Shown here: positions 16,214 through 24,701 of the stretch, piece by piece
Layout of the letters: every line of letters starts with the position of its first letter
How positions within the stretch are numbered: position 1 is the first letter of the stretch
Position numbers and translations under genes: made by a program
The notes under the pieces: model-generated
Told to the model about the DNA's origin: nothing
Database searches by the model: none
The model's input: the letters and a program-made list of their open reading frames with translations, nothing else
Source of the DNA: JAAYDK01 sp964543935
Lineage (GTDB): Bacteria; Spirochaetota; Spirochaetia; Sphaerochaetales; Sphaerochaetaceae
Assembly (NCBI GenBank): GCA_964543935.1
Contig: CAZJAK010000022.1
Coordinates: 1-35,244, forward strand
Length of the DNA stretch: 35,244 nt
Reading direction: 5' to 3'

Positions 16214-17599
16214 TTACATGTAGGCGGTGGAAGTTCCCATCGGCACGAACCTACCCTCACCCGGTTTGCCCAAATAAATGCCGTCTCCCATCAACAACCG
16301 CCCCCGTAGGTAGGTCATGACCGCTTTCCCAGCCACTTTGAAACCTTCGTAGGCGCTGTATCCGGCTGCGCTGTGCATGGCGGAACTCTCGATCGTCCAG
16401 ACCGCTTCGGGATCGAACAACACCAGGTCGGCATCGGAACCGACCTTCAACGAGCCCTTGCGGGGATACAAACCGAAAGCCCGAGCAGGCCCGGTGGACA
16501 ACAGGCGGACCATTTGCGACAACGACATCCGTCCAGAAGCAACGGAAAAGGTATGGATGAGGGCGAGCATCTCCTCGGTTCCAGCAATGCCCGGATAGAT
16601 GCTTCGGCAATCCTGCGACGATAACTTCTGCTGCTTTGTGAAGGCACAATGGTCTGTCGCCACCACGTTGATCTCGCGGGCGACCAAGGCATCCTGCAAA
16701 GCCAGGTTGTCTTTGCGCTCCCGCAACGGGGGGGTCATCACATACAACGGGCCAAGCGGACCTTGCAGGTGTTGTTTATCCAACAAGAGGTAATGGCTAG
16801 TGGTCTCGGCCACTATCGTCACACCAATAGAGCGCAGTTCGCGCACCGCCTCCATTCCCCGTGCCGATGAGATGTGGACGACGTAGAGGGGGATGCCGAC
16901 TTCAGCGGCCAACGAGCCCAGCTGCTTGATGGCCCGGTACTCGGCCTCGGCCGGACGCAATCCGGCATGGTCTGCCGCTGTGTAAGAGCCCGTGTGGTTG
17001 GCAGCGGTGAGCTCAAGCAACTCATCGTCCTCGCAATGGGCGCAGACGAGCAACTTGAGCTCTTTGCAAGCTTGGAACAGACCTCTGAGTCTGTCCGTCT
17101 CGATCAAATATCCAACATTCTTGTAGGTCGTGAAAATCTTGATTGCACCGACTCCCAGGGCCTTCAGGGCGGCCAGCTCTTCTTCAAGGTGCTCGGGAAT
17201 GCCGTACACGCCCTGATGCAAGCTGAAATCGATCGCCATCCCTTCCGACATGGCCATGATACGCTCGCGGGCAGCTTCAGCCAAGGGTTTGCCCTTGTCG
17301 TGGTCGGCAAAGTCGATCACGGTGGTGACTCCACCGAATGCGGACAACTTGCTGCCTTGGGGGAAGCCGTCGGCAGTGACGGTCCCGCGTGAAACAAGAT
17401 GGTAGTGGGTATGGGCGTCTATCAAGCCGGGTAGCACGCACAATCCTTCAGCCCTGATGATGTCGGTACCGGCCGGGACCTCGCTTTCCTTGATGGAAAA
17501 AGCGACGCGCTCTATTTTTTCATCCACGACCAACAGGTCGGCATGCCATGAACGGTCCGATTCGACCAACAACCCGTCTCTGATCAATATGCTGCTCAT
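16214..17599 (-). CDS. Dihydropyrimidinase/hydantoinase-like amidohydrolase
   Basis: A 461-aa cyclic amidohydrolase. The full binuclear metal site is visible: His63 and His65 (DAHTHYH), a carboxylatable Lys154 (GAIKIF), His188 (CAHCED), His242 (VVHISS) and Asp316 (ATDHCAF). Tyr159, expected to bind substrate, is present in TTYK. The TDHCAFTKQQK segment matches dihydropyrimidinases and D-hydantoinases better than allantoinases or dihydroorotases. It would open dihydrouracil or hydantoin rings, or related cyclic amides. I choose the ATG at 17599; a GTG two codons upstream is possible, and neither has a strong ribosome-binding site. No beta-ureidopropionase or pyrimidine transporter lies next to it, so the pathway is open. 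Confidence 0.85.
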   Translation of the reverse strand: MSSILIRDGLLVESDRSWHADLLVVDEKIERVAFSIKESEVPAGTDIIRAEGLCVLPGLIDAHTHYHLVSRGTVTADGFPQGSKLSAFGGVTTVIDFADHDKGKPLAEAARERIMAMSEGMAIDFSLHQGVYGIPEHLEEELAALKALGVGAIKIFTTYKNVGYLIETDRLRGLFQACKELKLLVCAHCEDDELLELTAANHTGSYTAADHAGLRPAEAEYRAIKQLGSLAAEVGIPLYVVHISSARGMEAVRELRSIGVTIVAETTSHYLLLDKQHLQGPLGPLYVMTPPLRERKDNLALQDALVAREINVVATDHCAFTKQQKLSSQDCRSIYPGIAGTEEMLALIHTFSVASGRMSLSQMVRLLSTGPARAFGLYPRKGSLKVGSDADLVLFDPEAVWTIESSAMHSAAGYSAYEGFKVAGKAVMTYLRGRLLMGDGIYLGKPGEGRFVPMGTSTAYM

Positions 17600-17644
17600 G
17601 CCCACAGGATACTATCGAAGCATCCGCTTGACAATTGGAATTCG

Positions 17645-17673
17645 TTGAAGCCACCTTATCGCCGTGCTATGCT
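17645..17673 (+). promoter_or_regulatory. Possible extended -10 promoter of the serpin gene
   Basis: TTGAAG (17645-17650) and TATGCT (17668-17673), preceded by TGC, are 17 bp apart. Transcription would start about where the serpin ATG (17680) begins, leaving no leader. A perfect TTGACA at 17628-17633 has no good -10 partner. Confidence 0.35.
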
Positions 17674-17679
17674 CGAAGC

Positions 17680-18960
17680 ATGAAAACCATGCACAAAGCC
17701 ATGCTTCTGATGATCGTGTGCGTGTTCATCGGAAGCCTGTGTTTTTCCGCCGCCTTGAGCGAGCGGAAATCGGAGGATTTGATGCGTTCGATCCGCCCCT
17801 CTTCGGATGTTCCGGTTTCCTCCCAGACCGATCGTGACGTGATCGAAGGATACTACCGCTTCTCGCATGACCTGGTGCGCCATGCCGGCAAGACGGTTGC
17901 ACAAAATGTCATGGTGTCTCCCATCTCAGTCTATCTGGCTTTGGCGATGACCGCCAACGGAGCCCGCAACGAGACAAAACAGGAGATGCTTCAGGTACTC
18001 AGCGATGGCGCCTCGCTGGAGGCGGTCGACCGCAGCGCGGCAGCATGGCTCAAACAGCTGAAGACCGCTGGCAAGGAGACCGTCCTGAGCATCGCCAACT
18101 CAATCTGGTTCCAGCAGGATTATCAGGTGGCGAAGGCTTTCTTGCAAGCTAATGCCGACTACTACTCGGCAACCGCCAATGGCCTCGACTTCAACCATCC
18201 GAAAGCTGCCGCCACCATCAATGATTGGGTTGCCAAGGAAACCAGGGACAAGATCACGAGCATCATCGAGCGGACCTCGGCCGATATGCTGATGGTGTTG
18301 GTGAACGCGAGTTATTTCAAATCGGTTTGGGAAGATCCGTTTGAAGTCAAGCGCACCCGTGAGGAAACGTTCCATGCTGTGACAGGCGACATCCCCACTC
18401 CCTTCATGCGTAGCTCGCGCTGGTTGACGTGGACGGAGCGACACCAGGCCCAAACGGTCATGATACCCTATAAAGACCGACATTTCTGGTTTTTCGCCAC
18501 ATTGCCCGATGCCGGTCTAAGACTGCGCGAATGGCTTGAGACCGTGGACGGCCGTTCGTTGTTCGCACTGCTCGCCGACCCCCAGACCATCGGCGCCAGC
18601 GAAGTGGAACTCTCCCTGCCCACCTTTACCGCGGAGTATGAGGACAGCTTGGTAGACGATTTGGCCGCCATGGGGATGAAGACGCCCTTCCAAGCCTCCC
18701 TGGCCGACTTTTCTGGCATGAGCGCGGCCGGGACCAAGGACATGTTCATCAGCGAGGTCAAGCACAAGACCTTCATCCAAGTCGATGAGGCAGGCACCGA
18801 GGCTGCCGCTGCGACAGCGGTGACGATGAAGGCCACGGCCGTGGCTCCCCGGCAGGTCAAACACATCACCTTCGACCGGCCGTTCCTCTACGGCATCGTG
18901 GACAGTGTCACCAAACTCGTGCTCTTCGTCGGTCTGATGGATTCACCAAGCGCCCCGTGA
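17680..18960 (+). CDS. Exported serpin (serine protease inhibitor), inhibitory type
   Basis: A 426-aa serpin with a Sec-type signal peptide (residues 1 to about 24, a hydrophobic core then CFSA); the Cys there does not fit a lipobox well. The serpin core is complete: NVMVSPISVYLALAM (76-90), VNASYFKSVWEDPF (208-221) and FDRPFLYGIVD (398-408). The hinge is DEAGTEAAAATA with Glu370 as P17; small residues at P15-P9 are the hallmark of inhibitory serpins that trap proteases. Counting from the hinge predicts P1-P1' as Thr386-Ala387, suggesting an elastase- or subtilisin-like target. The reactive loop is about 4 residues longer than in antitrypsin, so this is tentative. The ATG at 17680 has no ribosome-binding site. 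It ends 1 bp from the convergent FAD gene. Confidence 0.92.
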   Translation: MKTMHKAMLLMIVCVFIGSLCFSAALSERKSEDLMRSIRPSSDVPVSSQTDRDVIEGYYRFSHDLVRHAGKTVAQNVMVSPISVYLALAMTANGARNETKQEMLQVLSDGASLEAVDRSAAAWLKQLKTAGKETVLSIANSIWFQQDYQVAKAFLQANADYYSATANGLDFNHPKAAATINDWVAKETRDKITSIIERTSADMLMVLVNASYFKSVWEDPFEVKRTREETFHAVTGDIPTPFMRSSRWLTWTERHQAQTVMIPYKDRHFWFFATLPDAGLRLREWLETVDGRSLFALLADPQTIGASEVELSLPTFTAEYEDSLVDDLAAMGMKTPFQASLADFSGMSAAGTKDMFISEVKHKTFIQVDEAGTEAAAATAVTMKATAVAPRQVKHITFDRPFLYGIVDSVTKLVLFVGLMDSPSAP

Positions 18961-18961
18961 A

Positions 18962-20887
18962 TCACCGTCTGGACACTTTCAGCAAGGTGTCGCGGATAGC
19001 AACCGCCTCATGGTCGAAGATCTTGCGCAAGCAGGCGTCGGCACAGGGGGCAGCACACGATTGGCAGACCAACGCATGGCTGTGAGCGTCGACATATCCC
19101 TTGAGGATATGTGCCGCACCGGCGCTGTTGCCGCATTCAAGACGCCGCATGATGCCGCGGATGTCGATGGCATGCGGGCAGGCATGGATGCAAGCAGCCG
19201 GGTCACACCATTGGCAAGCGCTGGCGGCATCGTGCAACGCGATTTCATCCTCCCCCTCGATCATGTTCAAGGCCGGCAGGACGCGTGTGCCGCTGAAGCG
19301 CACTTCGGCTGCGTGAGCATCGAGTACACGCACCACATTGGGGGTCTTCGGATCATAATCGAATTCTGGCAAGCCGCGTTTTCGAAGCACCATGTTGGCG
19401 GCGCCGATGCCGCTGATGGTCACTGCGGGACTACCGGTCCCCATTGTCGTCCCTTCTCCGCAATAAAACAATGACGGCCATTGTCCGACTGCATGCTGGC
19501 GGTGCAACAGGTGCTGAGCCATCATCTGTTTGGGACCGGCCACACACCCGCGTTCTTTCATGACATAGCGCTCGATGGTGCTCGGAGTGGCCACCTCGGC
19601 ATGGCGTACGGCTTTGGCAAAACCCGGGTAATGGGAATCGAGCACGGCAACCAGGCGGTCCCGTTCCTGTTTCTTCCACTCGGTGTAGTCATTGCCATGA
19701 TAATCGGGAGCGTCCGGCTTCGGCCACGACCGCATCGAAGGCCCGATGGCGATCACCACATGCTCGTCGGGGTGGCACAGCGAACGGTCGGCCAACGAGA
19801 AGGCATACATGGTGACCTCTTTCTCATCCAAGGCTTGGGGATTGTCGGCCATCATCTCGATGGGCAGTGTTCCCTCGGGAAGCGCACTGGCATCGACAAT
19901 CGCATAAAGGACCACACTCGGATAGGTCATCGCCAAGGCGTTGACCTTCTCCACCTCTGCCGGATTGCGGAACGCTGGCGGGATGAGGTGGTTGTGCATG
20001 TTTGACAACGTACCCCCGTAGACGACCTCGTCGGCTTCAATGACCACATCGCCTGCATCCGAGAGGCATCGCACTCCAGCTGGTTTGCCCTCCTTGAACA
20101 CCAACTCGACCGCCCGGTGCCCGTACAACAACGTGCCGCCGTTGGCTTCGATCGACTTCTCCAATTTTCCCGGTAGTTGCTGCGAGCTACCCACCGGGTA
20201 ATAGCTACCGCCGGTGTGGTTTTCCATGAACATCACGATTGCGAGGATCGAAGGAGTCTCGTCCAAGGTCGTGTAGCAATAGGTGGAGGTGAGTTTGTTG
20301 AAGAATCCGAAAACCCGCTCCGATGTCACGAAGCGCCGCATCAGATCGCCTGCGCTTGTATCCATGAGCCGTAGCAACTTGATATTGCGTATCGGATGGC
20401 GCATCAGCCGTTTCAGGCCTGCTGTGGGGGAAATTTCCGAAGGGGCCACGCACACCGGATCGGGAGCGATCACATGCTCGTACAAATCGCCGATGAAGGC
20501 GTAGAAGGCCCTGATTCCTGCAATATCCTCGGGAAACAAGCCACCGAGCACCTGCAGGTAGGCCTCGATGTCGCTGTGGAACATGATGGGCGTTTTGGCG
20601 TAGTTCAAACGATAGAGCTGAGGGTGTTTGATGACGGCAATCGGTTCGGCCAGCTCGTTCATCACGAAACGGTGGGGATTGAAGCCCTTCTCGCCGAATC
20701 CGAAGAACATCGCCGTCCCTTGGTCGAAGGTCCGTCCTTCGCGCCTGAAAGCGCCGCACGACCCTCCCGGTTGATAATGCTGTTCAACCACAGTAACCGA
20801 CAGTTTCCGTTTGGCAAGCAAGGCCGCAGCAGATAACGAGCCCAACCCGGAACCGATCACGACCACATCGGTGCGCCTTGTTTCCAT
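18962..20887 (-). CDS. CrtI-like FAD oxidoreductase with C-terminal Fer4_20-like iron-sulfur domain
   Basis: A 641-aa flavoprotein. Residues 1-515 resemble phytoene desaturase/FAD amine-oxidase-type proteins: dinucleotide motif VVVIGSGLGSLSAA (8-21), QPGGSCGAFRREGRTFDQG, and a C-terminal FAD-closing segment GTGSPAVTISGIGAANMVL. Residues ~550-641 carry eight cysteines in two groups, Cys558-x2-Cys561-x4-Cys566-x3-Cys570 and Cys608-x2-Cys611-x3-Cys615-x3-Cys619, around HAIDIRGIMRRLE. The first spacing matches the Fer4_20 domain of dihydropyrimidine dehydrogenase and GltD. In those proteins that domain is N-terminal; here it is C-terminal. The start ATG 20887 has AAGGAG (20895-20900) at 7 nt, inside the 16-bp gap after gcvPB, so it belongs to the gcv operon. 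Substrate unknown. Confidence 0.82.
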   Translation of the reverse strand: METRRTDVVVIGSGLGSLSAAALLAKRKLSVTVVEQHYQPGGSCGAFRREGRTFDQGTAMFFGFGEKGFNPHRFVMNELAEPIAVIKHPQLYRLNYAKTPIMFHSDIEAYLQVLGGLFPEDIAGIRAFYAFIGDLYEHVIAPDPVCVAPSEISPTAGLKRLMRHPIRNIKLLRLMDTSAGDLMRRFVTSERVFGFFNKLTSTYCYTTLDETPSILAIVMFMENHTGGSYYPVGSSQQLPGKLEKSIEANGGTLLYGHRAVELVFKEGKPAGVRCLSDAGDVVIEADEVVYGGTLSNMHNHLIPPAFRNPAEVEKVNALAMTYPSVVLYAIVDASALPEGTLPIEMMADNPQALDEKEVTMYAFSLADRSLCHPDEHVVIAIGPSMRSWPKPDAPDYHGNDYTEWKKQERDRLVAVLDSHYPGFAKAVRHAEVATPSTIERYVMKERGCVAGPKQMMAQHLLHRQHAVGQWPSLFYCGEGTTMGTGSPAVTISGIGAANMVLRKRGLPEFDYDPKTPNVVRVLDAHAAEVRFSGTRVLPALNMIEGEDEIALHDAASACQWCDPAACIHACPHAIDIRGIMRRLECGNSAGAAHILKGYVDAHSHALVCQSCAAPCADACLRKIFDHEAVAIRDTLLKVSRR

Positions 20888-20903
20888 CAGGACACTCCTT
20901 GCA

Positions 20904-22352
20904 TCAATTCAGTGGGGAACCTGAACGCACGATCGGGTATTTCGCCGCCATCACCTCATCGACCCTGCCAATGACGGTATGTTCGGGAGCCCGCTTCAAG
21001 GCAGAGGGGTCGCTCTGGGCCAAGGCTACCAGATCTTCCACAACCTGTACCAGCTGATCCAAATCCTCGACCGATTCGGACTCGGTTGGTTCAAACATCA
21101 TCGCTTCGTGCACGATCAACGGGAAATAGATTGTCGGTGGGTGGTAGGCGCGGTCGAGCAACCCTTTGGCTAAATCCAAGGCGGTCACGCCCGTGCCCTC
21201 CTTCAACGACTGGGCCGAAAGGACAAACTCGTGCATGCAGGTGGTGCCGTAAGGATGGTCGAACAACGGCTTCAGTTGTGCCAACAGGTAATTGGCGTTG
21301 AGCACGGCCTGCCGCGATGCCTCGCGCAAGCCGTTGAGGCCCATGCGCACGATGTAGGTATAGGCCCGCACCAGCACCAAGAAGTTGCCCCAAAAACCAG
21401 CTACTTTGCCGATAGCAGCATCGGAGTCCCATGTGAAAGCATAGCCCGTTTCATCATGACTGATGTCGGGATGCGGCAAGTACGGCACAAGGTGGGGTGC
21501 AACAAGAACCGGACCGGCACCTGGACCACCGCCACCGTGCGGTGTGGAGAAGGTTTTATGGAGGTTGAGGTGAACGACATCGAAACCCATGTCCCCCGGA
21601 CGAACCATGCCCATGACCGCATTGAGGTTGGCCCCGTCGTAATACAACAACCCACCCACTGAGTGCACGGCATCGGCGATCTTGACGATGTCGGCTTCGA
21701 ACAAGCCCAATGTGTTGGGATTGGTCAGCATGATGGCGGCGACGCTGTCGTCCAGCAAAGGCTTGAGCGACTCAAGGTCCACCAAACCACGCTCATCGGT
21801 GGCCACTTCGGCGATGGAGAAACCATTGAGGGCCGCCGAGGCGGGATTGGTGCCGTGGGCGGAGACCGGCACGATCACTTTGTTACGGTTCCGCCCACCA
21901 TTGGCCATGTGGTAGGCACGGATGATCTTGAGCCCGGTGTACTCGCCGTGGGCGCCGGCAGACGGCTGCAGGCTCCCCCAAGCCATCCCGGTGACGGTCG
22001 ACAGCTTGGCCAAGAGGTCGTGCATGAGTTCGAGGGCTCCTTGGACGGTGTCCTCATCCTGTAATGGATGGATGGCTGTGAAACCTTCCAAAGCCGCCGT
22101 CACTTCATTGACCTTGGGATTGTACTTCATCGTGCACGAACCCAACGGGTACATGCCGTAATCGACACCGAAGGTCATCTCGGAGAGCCGGGAAAAGTGG
22201 CGGACCGTCACGAGCTCACCGGTTTCGGGCAGGGCGGCCCGACTGTGGCGGGCAAGGTGGGAAGGTACCGCGATGGCGGCAAGCTGGCAGGGAGGATACT
22301 CATAGGCGCGGCGCCCGGGTCTGGACAAGTCGAAAATCAAAGGTTCAGTCAT
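20904..22352 (-). CDS. gcvPB: Glycine dehydrogenase (decarboxylating) subunit 2
   Basis: The C-terminal half of a split glycine cleavage P-protein. P-protein uses PLP to decarboxylate glycine and passes the aminomethyl group to lipoyl-GcvH. The protein is 482 aa, normal for subunit 2. The PLP lysine is Lys266 in HLNLHKTFSTPHGGGGPGAG, and SAHGTNPASA and YYDGANLNAVMG flank the cofactor site. The start ATG overlaps the gcvPA stop by 4 bp (22349-22352). The FAD/iron-sulfur gene follows after 16 bp. Subunit 1 is directly upstream and gcvH lies two genes further up, so the decarboxylation half of the system is complete here. Confidence 0.97.
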   Translation of the reverse strand: MTEPLIFDLSRPGRRAYEYPPCQLAAIAVPSHLARHSRAALPETGELVTVRHFSRLSEMTFGVDYGMYPLGSCTMKYNPKVNEVTAALEGFTAIHPLQDEDTVQGALELMHDLLAKLSTVTGMAWGSLQPSAGAHGEYTGLKIIRAYHMANGGRNRNKVIVPVSAHGTNPASAALNGFSIAEVATDERGLVDLESLKPLLDDSVAAIMLTNPNTLGLFEADIVKIADAVHSVGGLLYYDGANLNAVMGMVRPGDMGFDVVHLNLHKTFSTPHGGGGPGAGPVLVAPHLVPYLPHPDISHDETGYAFTWDSDAAIGKVAGFWGNFLVLVRAYTYIVRMGLNGLREASRQAVLNANYLLAQLKPLFDHPYGTTCMHEFVLSAQSLKEGTGVTALDLAKGLLDRAYHPPTIYFPLIVHEAMMFEPTESESVEDLDQLVQVVEDLVALAQSDPSALKRAPEHTVIGRVDEVMAAKYPIVRSGSPLN

Positions 22353-23701
22353 GCCAAGGTCCTCCTCGCAATCCGTTCATACGATTCGAGTTCGGTTTGG
22401 GTGCGCTTTTCGGTGACGGCGATGGTGAGCAGGGCCGCCTCCTCGTCCTGTCCACTGACGGCTGCCATGCGCACACCACCGAGGATGCCGGCCTCTTTCA
22501 AAGCACAGAGCATACGTTCCATAAGGGTTGCCGAATCGAAGCGCAGGGTGAACTCACACCAGAACGGCCTGTCCCAAGCCAGCTTCACACCAGGCAGCTC
22601 GGCCAAGCGTTCGGCCAACCAATGGGCTTTGGAAACACTCTGGTTGGCCGCCTGTACCAATCCGTCCCACCCAACCAAGCTGAGATGGATGGTGGTGGTG
22701 AGGGCAGCGAGGGCTTGGTTGGAACAGATGTTGCTGGTAGCCCGCTCCCGCTTGATGTGTTGCTCGCGTGCTTGGAGGGTCAATACGAAAGCCCGGTTGC
22801 CCCGGTTGTCCACAGTTTGGCCGACGATACGGCCAGGCATCTTGCGCATCGCCTCCTTGCGCACGGCCAGGTAACCGCATGAAGGACCGCCGAACGCCAT
22901 GGGCAAACCAAGCGGCTGGGTGTCCCCGAAGGCGATGTCGGCTCCCCATTCGGCTTGCGAACGATACAAAGCCAACGCCACCGGATCGCTGCTGACAGCC
23001 AGTTGCGCCCCATGGGCGTGCACCATGTCGGCCAAGCCGGTGTAATCCTCGACGACACCAAAGCGGTTCGGATTTTGCACGATCAAGCCGGCTGTTCGCT
23101 CATCCAGCAAGTTCTCGATGTCAGCCAGCGCCAGAGAGCCGTCTTTCGTCTTCACCTTCGCAACAGTGAAGTCGGTCCCGGCCGCCCATGTCTCGAGGAC
23201 GCGCACCATATAGGGATGGACGGTGTCGGAGACCAAGACGCGGTTGCTTTTCCGTTTGGAAGCCAGCATGATCGCGGCAGCTTCGGCTGCTGCCGACCAC
23301 CCATCGTACAGCGAGGCGTTGGAGACATCCATGCCGGTCAGCTCGCACACCATGCTTTGGAATTCAAAGATGGCCTGCAATAATCCTTGCGAGATTTCGG
23401 GTTGGTAGGGTGTGTACGCTGTCACAAACGCTGGTAACGAGGACAACGCTGTGACGGCAGCGGGAATGAGCCGGTCGTACGAGCCCATTCCCAAAAAGCA
23501 GGTCATTGTCCGGTTCAAGCCCGACAGAGTCTTGAGACGGTCAATGGCTTCCTGCTCGCTCAATCCATCTTGTTCAAACAGTCCGGGAGAAGGTCTGACT
23601 GCATCGGGAATATCCTTGAACAAGTCGTCTATCGAAGCGACACCGATCGCTTGCAACATGCGCAAGCGGTCGGCATCGGTATGGGGCACATACGGGATCA
23701 T
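22349..23701 (-). CDS. gcvPA: Glycine dehydrogenase (decarboxylating) subunit 1
   Basis: The N-terminal half of the split P-protein, 450 aa, as usual for this subunit. Family blocks are clear: MIPYVPHTDADRLRML at the start, TAYTPYQPEISQGLLQAIFE (around 93-112), SLYDGWSAAAEAAAIM (about 129-144), and LGLPMAFGGPSCGYLAVR. It pairs with GcvPB to form the active PLP enzyme. The start ATG 23701 has AGGAGG (23706-23711) with a tight 4-nt spacing. It lies 70 bp downstream of the outer-membrane protein gene, which interrupts the gcvH-gcvPA order, and overlaps gcvPB by 4 bp. No separate promoter for gcvPA stood out in the 70-bp gap. Confidence 0.97.
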   Translation of the reverse strand: MIPYVPHTDADRLRMLQAIGVASIDDLFKDIPDAVRPSPGLFEQDGLSEQEAIDRLKTLSGLNRTMTCFLGMGSYDRLIPAAVTALSSLPAFVTAYTPYQPEISQGLLQAIFEFQSMVCELTGMDVSNASLYDGWSAAAEAAAIMLASKRKSNRVLVSDTVHPYMVRVLETWAAGTDFTVAKVKTKDGSLALADIENLLDERTAGLIVQNPNRFGVVEDYTGLADMVHAHGAQLAVSSDPVALALYRSQAEWGADIAFGDTQPLGLPMAFGGPSCGYLAVRKEAMRKMPGRIVGQTVDNRGNRAFVLTLQAREQHIKRERATSNICSNQALAALTTTIHLSLVGWDGLVQAANQSVSKAHWLAERLAELPGVKLAWDRPFWCEFTLRFDSATLMERMLCALKEAGILGGVRMAAVSGQDEEAALLTIAVTEKRTQTELESYERIARRTLA

Positions 23702-23771
23702 GGGGCCTCCTCTGAACGTGATGAAGACAGCTATGATCCAGTGTAAATCGTTTGATGGAAGCTGACAATCC

Positions 23772-24614
23772 TTACCAAGCCTTCTTGACGCCGACAGAGA
23801 CCGTCAAGGCGGCGATGTTGTTCTTGGTGTAACGGGTGGTCGGCTCCGTCCAGGCGTCGACAGCGTATTCGCTCGAGCCTTTGGCCGTGCCGCCGAAGAA
23901 CCTCAAGTTGCCGAACAACTCCAAGTGGTCTTGCACCAAGTACCCCATCCGCAGCGAAGCGTCCAGGATCGATCCTTCGAACTCGAAGTCGGCTCCGTTG
24001 AACCATTGCGAGGTCGCGTAGGTTCCGGCGATGTCGGCCGACAAGACCAAGCCGAACGGGAACTCGTAGCGTGAATAAATTGCCAAAGCCGGCACGATGC
24101 CAACATTCTGCGACACATAGGTGTCGGTTCCGTCAGCCTTGCTGAAGACGATCGATGCATTGCGGATCTGAACGGCCAAGCCAAAACCCAAATCGGCGTT
24201 GGCATGCTTTGAGAGTATGTCATAGGTATAGGTGACACGATAGAACGGGAAGCTATAGGTCAAATCCATAGCGGTTCCGTCAGTAAACAAGATGCCACCG
24301 ACGGTGACATCGTCGCGAAACTTCACGTCGGTCTCAAGCCGCAATGGTTGGTAGGTGAGCCAAGCCCGGTGGGCCGATCCAACGACAGCGCCTACGGCAT
24401 AACGTTCGAAGGGGAACAGTATCTCTTGCCCCCCTTGGTTCCTGAAATCAAAATCAGATCCAGGAGAAGCTTGGCTTACACCGTTTTGATAGGTGTGGTG
24501 TAAAACAGCAACAAAACCTTGCTCGGTCTCGATAAACGGAGAAAAGCTCACGGCTGCCGATAACGTTACGGATACAAGCGCAAAAAACAATGCTGCAACA
24601 AGTGATTTTTTCAT
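23772..24614 (-). CDS. Predicted outer-membrane beta-barrel protein within the gcv operon
   Basis: A 280-aa exported protein that I do not recognise by family. A Sec signal peptide (MKKSLVAALFFALVSVTLSA, 1-20) is followed by many alternating polar/hydrophobic beta strands rich in Tyr, Phe and Gly, with a C-terminal Trp, as expected for an outer-membrane beta barrel. Its role, perhaps a channel or surface protein, is unknown. It lies between gcvH and gcvPA. The ribosome-binding site AGAGGT (24620-24625) is inside one arm of a perfect 12-bp inverted repeat, and a separate promoter-like sequence precedes it, so its expression may be uncoupled from the glycine genes. Confidence 0.78.
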   Translation of the reverse strand: MKKSLVAALFFALVSVTLSAAVSFSPFIETEQGFVAVLHHTYQNGVSQASPGSDFDFRNQGGQEILFPFERYAVGAVVGSAHRAWLTYQPLRLETDVKFRDDVTVGGILFTDGTAMDLTYSFPFYRVTYTYDILSKHANADLGFGLAVQIRNASIVFSKADGTDTYVSQNVGIVPALAIYSRYEFPFGLVLSADIAGTYATSQWFNGADFEFEGSILDASLRMGYLVQDHLELFGNLRFFGGTAKGSSEYAVDAWTEPTTRYTKNNIAALTVSVGVKKAW

Positions 24615-24618
24615 GGAT

Positions 24619-24668
24619 GACCTCTGTATTCGGTAGTGTAATTATAACCACTTCAAAATACAGAGGTC
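24619..24668 (-). repeat. Perfect 12-bp inverted repeat over the ribosome-binding site of the outer-membrane protein gene
   Basis: GACCTCTGTATT (24619-24630) and AATACAGAGGTC (24657-24668) are exact inverted copies separated by 26 nt. In a transcript running in from gcvH they would form a hairpin that buries the AGAGGT ribosome-binding site. In a transcript started at the nearby promoter the upstream arm is absent. The pair could equally be a DNA operator. Confidence 0.6.
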
Positions 24669-24683
24669 TTCAACATATGTCAA
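24655..24683 (-). promoter_or_regulatory. Predicted internal promoter for the outer-membrane protein gene
   Basis: On the minus strand TTGACA (24683-24678) and TATTTT (24660-24655) are 17 bp apart, giving a start near 24648. A perfect TATAAT (24646-24641) slightly downstream, without a good -35, is an alternative. Both begin transcription after the upstream arm of the inverted repeat. Confidence 0.5.
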
Positions 24684-24701
24684 CAGTGATTCAAAAAATC
24701 C

